Assembly: GCA_947084935.1 (NCBI GenBank)
Contig: CAMTUH010000013.1
Location: 1 to 49,714, forward strand
Reading direction: 5' to 3'
Source of the DNA: CAMTUH01 sp947084935
GTDB taxonomy: Bacteria; Pseudomonadota; Gammaproteobacteria; Coxiellales; Coxiellaceae
DNA length: 49,714 nt
The stretch's first letter is position 1. The number at the start of each line of letters is the position of its first letter. The position numbers were made by a program, and so were the translations under genes. Below, piece after piece: positions 47,188 through 49,714 of this stretch. Below the pieces are notes generated by a model, which was given only the letters and a program-made list of their open reading frames with translations, was not told the DNA's origin and did no database searches.

Positions 47188-48467
47188 AGCTCCGGGCCTT
47201 GGATCCGGCAATCTTTGACGCAGTAAAACAGGAGCGTCGGCGGCAAAAGTATGGGCTAGAGCTTATACCATCTGAAAACTACGCCTCTGAAGCTGTAATG
47301 GAAGCGGTGGGGTCGGTGCTGACGAATAAATACTCCGAAGGGTATCCCCACAAGCGGTACTACGGGGGCAATATTCATATTGATACGATCGAGACGATCG
47401 CGCAGGAGCGGGCTTGTGCCTTATTTGGTATGCCGCACGCCAACGTTCAGCCCTATTCCGGCTCTCCGGCAAACCACGCGGTTTATATGGGGCTTCTCAA
47501 GCCGGGAGAAACGGTTATGGGGATGGGACTTGCCGGCGGTGGTCATCTGACACATGGCCAAAAGGCCAGCTTTTCCAGTCATTATTACACCGCACATTCC
47601 TACGAAGTAGATCCAGTTACCGGACTGCTGAATTATGAGGAGGTGCGCGCCCTTGCAAAAAAAGTCCGGCCGAAACTCATTTGGGCGGGAGCCACTGCGT
47701 ATCCTCGTTTGTTTGACTGGAAGCAATTTCGCTCGGTCGCTGACGAAGTTGGTGCATATCTTGCCTGTGATGTAGCACACTACGCCGGACTGATCGCCGG
47801 CGGTGTGTATCCGTCGCCTGTGCCCTATTGCCATGTCATGACCATGACGAGCCACAAGACACTCCGAGGTCCCCGTGGCGCGCTTATTTTAACAACCGCC
47901 GAGCCACTCAAAGATGGGCGGGTAACGAAGAAAGGTGCCCCTATCACCATTGCCCAGGCTATCGATAAAGCGGTGTTCCCAGGGTTGCAAGGGGGACCTC
48001 ATGATCATGTCACTGCTGGTGTTGCTGTCGCGCTCATGGAAGCAGAGGCACCAGGGTTTAAACGCTACGCGCACCAGGTACTTGCCAATGCACAGGTGTT
48101 GGCAGAAGAACTTCTCGCTTATGGATACCGATTGGTGACTGGTGGTACTGATAATCATTTGCTTCTTGCAGACCTCACCCCAACCGGGATCTCAGGAGCC
48201 CACGCACAGGAAGTACTGGATCGGGCAGGGATAACGGTCAATAAGAATACAGTCCCAGGAGAAACGCGCTCGCCGTTTGATCCGTCGGGCATACGGTTGG
48301 GTACCCCAGCTATTACTACTCGGGGCATGAAAGAGCGGCAGATGCGCCAGGTTGCTGCGTGGATCCACGAGGTGCTACGCAACATGGACAACGAGAAGGT
48401 GATTGGCAAAGTCAAGCGAGAAGTTCATCTCTTCTGCCGCGCCTACCCAGTGCCGGGGATAGGGTAA
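47184..48467 (+). CDS. glyA: serine hydroxymethyltransferase
   Basis: PLP enzyme (427 aa) converting serine plus THF to glycine plus methylene-THF. Begins with ELIPSENYASEAVMEAVGS, LTNKYSEGYPHKRYYGG, and the PLP lysine K225 in TMTSHKTLRGPRGAL; GLQGGPHDHVTAGVAVAL and the C-terminal SGIRLGTPAITTRGM are typical. Its ATG overlaps the kinase stop. The cofactor it produces is what ThyX consumes. Confidence 0.97.
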   Translation: MKLRALDPAIFDAVKQERRRQKYGLELIPSENYASEAVMEAVGSVLTNKYSEGYPHKRYYGGNIHIDTIETIAQERACALFGMPHANVQPYSGSPANHAVYMGLLKPGETVMGMGLAGGGHLTHGQKASFSSHYYTAHSYEVDPVTGLLNYEEVRALAKKVRPKLIWAGATAYPRLFDWKQFRSVADEVGAYLACDVAHYAGLIAGGVYPSPVPYCHVMTMTSHKTLRGPRGALILTTAEPLKDGRVTKKGAPITIAQAIDKAVFPGLQGGPHDHVTAGVAVALMEAEAPGFKRYAHQVLANAQVLAEELLAYGYRLVTGGTDNHLLLADLTPTGISGAHAQEVLDRAGITVNKNTVPGETRSPFDPSGIRLGTPAITTRGMKERQMRQVAAWIHEVLRNMDNEKVIGKVKREVHLFCRAYPVPGIG

Positions 48468-48475
48468 GTTTTTTC

Positions 48476-48504
48476 TTGACAGCAAACTAATCTGATGGTA
48501 CTGT
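48476..48504 (+). promoter_or_regulatory. promoter of prkA
   Basis: TTGACA 48476-48481, 17-bp spacer ending in TGG, TACTGT 48499-48504; the leader to ATG 48524 would be about 13 bases. Confidence 0.6.
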
Positions 48505-48523
48505 AAACTACTGCCACACTGAA

Positions 48524-49714
48524 ATGACAGCTGTTGGTGCTGAACGCTTAGCTTCAGAAACCTCATTCGCTGATAGATTGCGAAACTTCCGCAGTGAGCA
48601 AGAGCATTTGTCTTGGGAAGGTACACTGCTAGACTACCTAGATCTTGTAGCCAAACAGCCGTCTATCCATCGTCTTTCACATGGTCGTGTTTTTGATGTG
48701 ATTTCCCAAGGTGCTAAGGAAACAGCAGGTGGGTCGAAACGCTACCCATTCTTTGGTAGTGAACTCTTTGGTCTAGATGACACTATCCAGCAATTGGTGA
48801 ACTACTTCCATTCTGCTGCACGCCGTCTTGAGGTGCGCAAGCGCATCCTTCTCTTTATGGGCCCGGTCGGCGGGGGAAAATCCACCCTTGTAGCAATGCT
48901 AAAAAGGGGACTTGAACAGCACACGCGCACGCAGGAGGGAGCAGTCTACGCAATCAAAGGCTGTCCTATGCATGAGGATCCACTCCATCTTGTTCCAGAA
49001 GAACTGCGACCCGAGGTGCAACAGATGTACGGCATTGATCATATCGAGGGTGATCTCTGTCCGCATTGTCGCCAGATAGTGAGAGACACGTACGGTGGCA
49101 AAATTGAAGATGTTCCTGTCGAGCGTATTGTATTTTCGGAAAAGAACCGCGTTGGTATAGGTACATTCTCCCCAAGTGATCCCAAATCGCAAGATATTAC
49201 CGAGCTAACTGGGTCTATCGATCTTGCTCGAATTGGAGAGTATGGTGTTGAGTCTGACCCCCGCGCCTATCGATTTGATGGTGAGCTCAATGTTGCCAAC
49301 CGCGGCATGATGGAGTTTATCGAGATGCTCAAAAGCGATGAAAAGTTTCTGTATGGATTGCTCACCCTGACCCAAGAGCAGAATATTAAAACGGGCCGGT
49401 TCGCCATGATTTATGCCGACGAGGTTATTGTCGCCCACACAAACGAGGCAGAATTCCAAGCGTTTATAGCCAATAAACGGATGGAAGCATTACAGGATCG
49501 TATCATCCTCATTCGTGTACCATACGTGCGTGCGGTCAGTGATGAAGAACGAATTTATAAAAAGCTTATTGGCCAAAGTGATATGCGTAATGCACATCTT
49601 GCACCGCACACCTTGTTTGTCGCTTCGCTCTGGGCAGTTATAACGCGTATGAAGCCAAGCGCCCTGTTGGGGCTTAGTGATACTCCGGAGGATCGACGGA
49701 AGAAAGCAAAGTAC
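48524..49714 (+). CDS. prkA: PrkA-type serine protein kinase (3' truncated)
   Basis: 397 codons are visible, and the frame runs off the right edge. The AAA-like domain has Walker A FMGPVGGGKST (P-loop at 113-121), a zinc/acidic region GDLCPHCRQIVRDTYGG, then VGIGTFSPSDPKSQDITELTGSIDL and FDGELNVANRGMMEFIEMLK, the PrkA_AAA consensus. The C-terminal kinase-like domain is outside the window. PrkA acts in sporulation in Bacillus and in stress/starvation with YeaH-SpoVR in E. coli; here its partners are unknown. Confidence 0.93.
   Translation, partial: MTAVGAERLASETSFADRLRNFRSEQEHLSWEGTLLDYLDLVAKQPSIHRLSHGRVFDVISQGAKETAGGSKRYPFFGSELFGLDDTIQQLVNYFHSAARRLEVRKRILLFMGPVGGGKSTLVAMLKRGLEQHTRTQEGAVYAIKGCPMHEDPLHLVPEELRPEVQQMYGIDHIEGDLCPHCRQIVRDTYGGKIEDVPVERIVFSEKNRVGIGTFSPSDPKSQDITELTGSIDLARIGEYGVESDPRAYRFDGELNVANRGMMEFIEMLKSDEKFLYGLLTLTQEQNIKTGRFAMIYADEVIVAHTNEAEFQAFIANKRMEALQDRIILIRVPYVRAVSDEERIYKKLIGQSDMRNAHLAPHTLFVASLWAVITRMKPSALLGLSDTPEDRRKKAKY

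Noticed and set aside
1..49714. CRISPR arrays, insertion sequences, prophage, replication origin
   Set aside because: No regularly spaced direct repeats with spacers, no transposase or phage structural genes, no dnaA/DnaA-box cluster seen.

Overview
The window looks like a chromosomal piece of a Patescibacteria/CPR-type bacterium of roughly 50-55 % GC. This is an inference from style: gene-dense layout, short or absent Shine-Dalgarno leaders, many proteins of unknown function with one membrane anchor, a tandem-domain ThyX, cytidylate-kinase-like P-loop proteins, small cupin sugar isomerases and short A/C-rich intergenic repeats. TGA is used as a normal stop throughout, so this is not a code-25 lineage. 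No phage, insertion sequence or CRISPR array is visible.

Layout. (1) 1-8354, + strand: tail of an unknown gene, a secreted five-FN3 protein, a MacB-like ABC ATPase/permease pair, then a sugar-phosphate block (GalT-like, cupin phosphoglucose isomerase, cupin mannose-6-P isomerase, phosphomannomutase) and YvcK. (2) 8453-14866, mostly - strand: HTH protein, a possible structured RNA, then the secE-nusG-rplK-rplA-rplJ-rplL series, interrupted between rplA and rplJ by a dockerin protein, a secreted protein and a Phd/VapC pair. (3) 14967-20359: galU, a cohesin-like/dockerin protein, a P-loop kinase, an AbrB/PIN pair, tRNA-Trp with a TrpR-like regulator and two identical operator palindromes, rpmG, a cupredoxin, an NlpC/P60 peptidase, tRNA-Thr and tRNA-Tyr. 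(4) 20442-23989: two paralogous anchored proteins flanking a coiled-coil protein, then a tRNA-Thr between two putative structured RNAs. (5) 23990-33133: M50 protease, rpmB, priA-def-fmt, Pro-rich membrane proteins, a RelE-type TA pair, an O-antigen-ligase-like protein and a degenerate M48 peptidase. (6) 33211-41474: mreB, mreC, mreD, PBP2, dprA, topA (cell shape and DNA processing). (7) 41576-49714: dut-pyrG-tmk-dcd-thyX-kinase-glyA, a coherent pyrimidine/dTMP block in which GlyA can supply the methylene-THF used by ThyX, then a truncated prkA.

Two things stand out. A TrpR-superfamily gene has the same 26-bp palindrome over its own promoter and just upstream of the tRNA-Trp promoter, which suggests a regulator of tRNA-Trp supply. 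Also, most operon-leading genes have a sigma-70-like -10 box ending 6-8 nt before the start codon, so leaderless mRNA seems to be the default. I used that rule to revise several start codons. Position numbers inside proteins are counted by eye and may be off by one or two.
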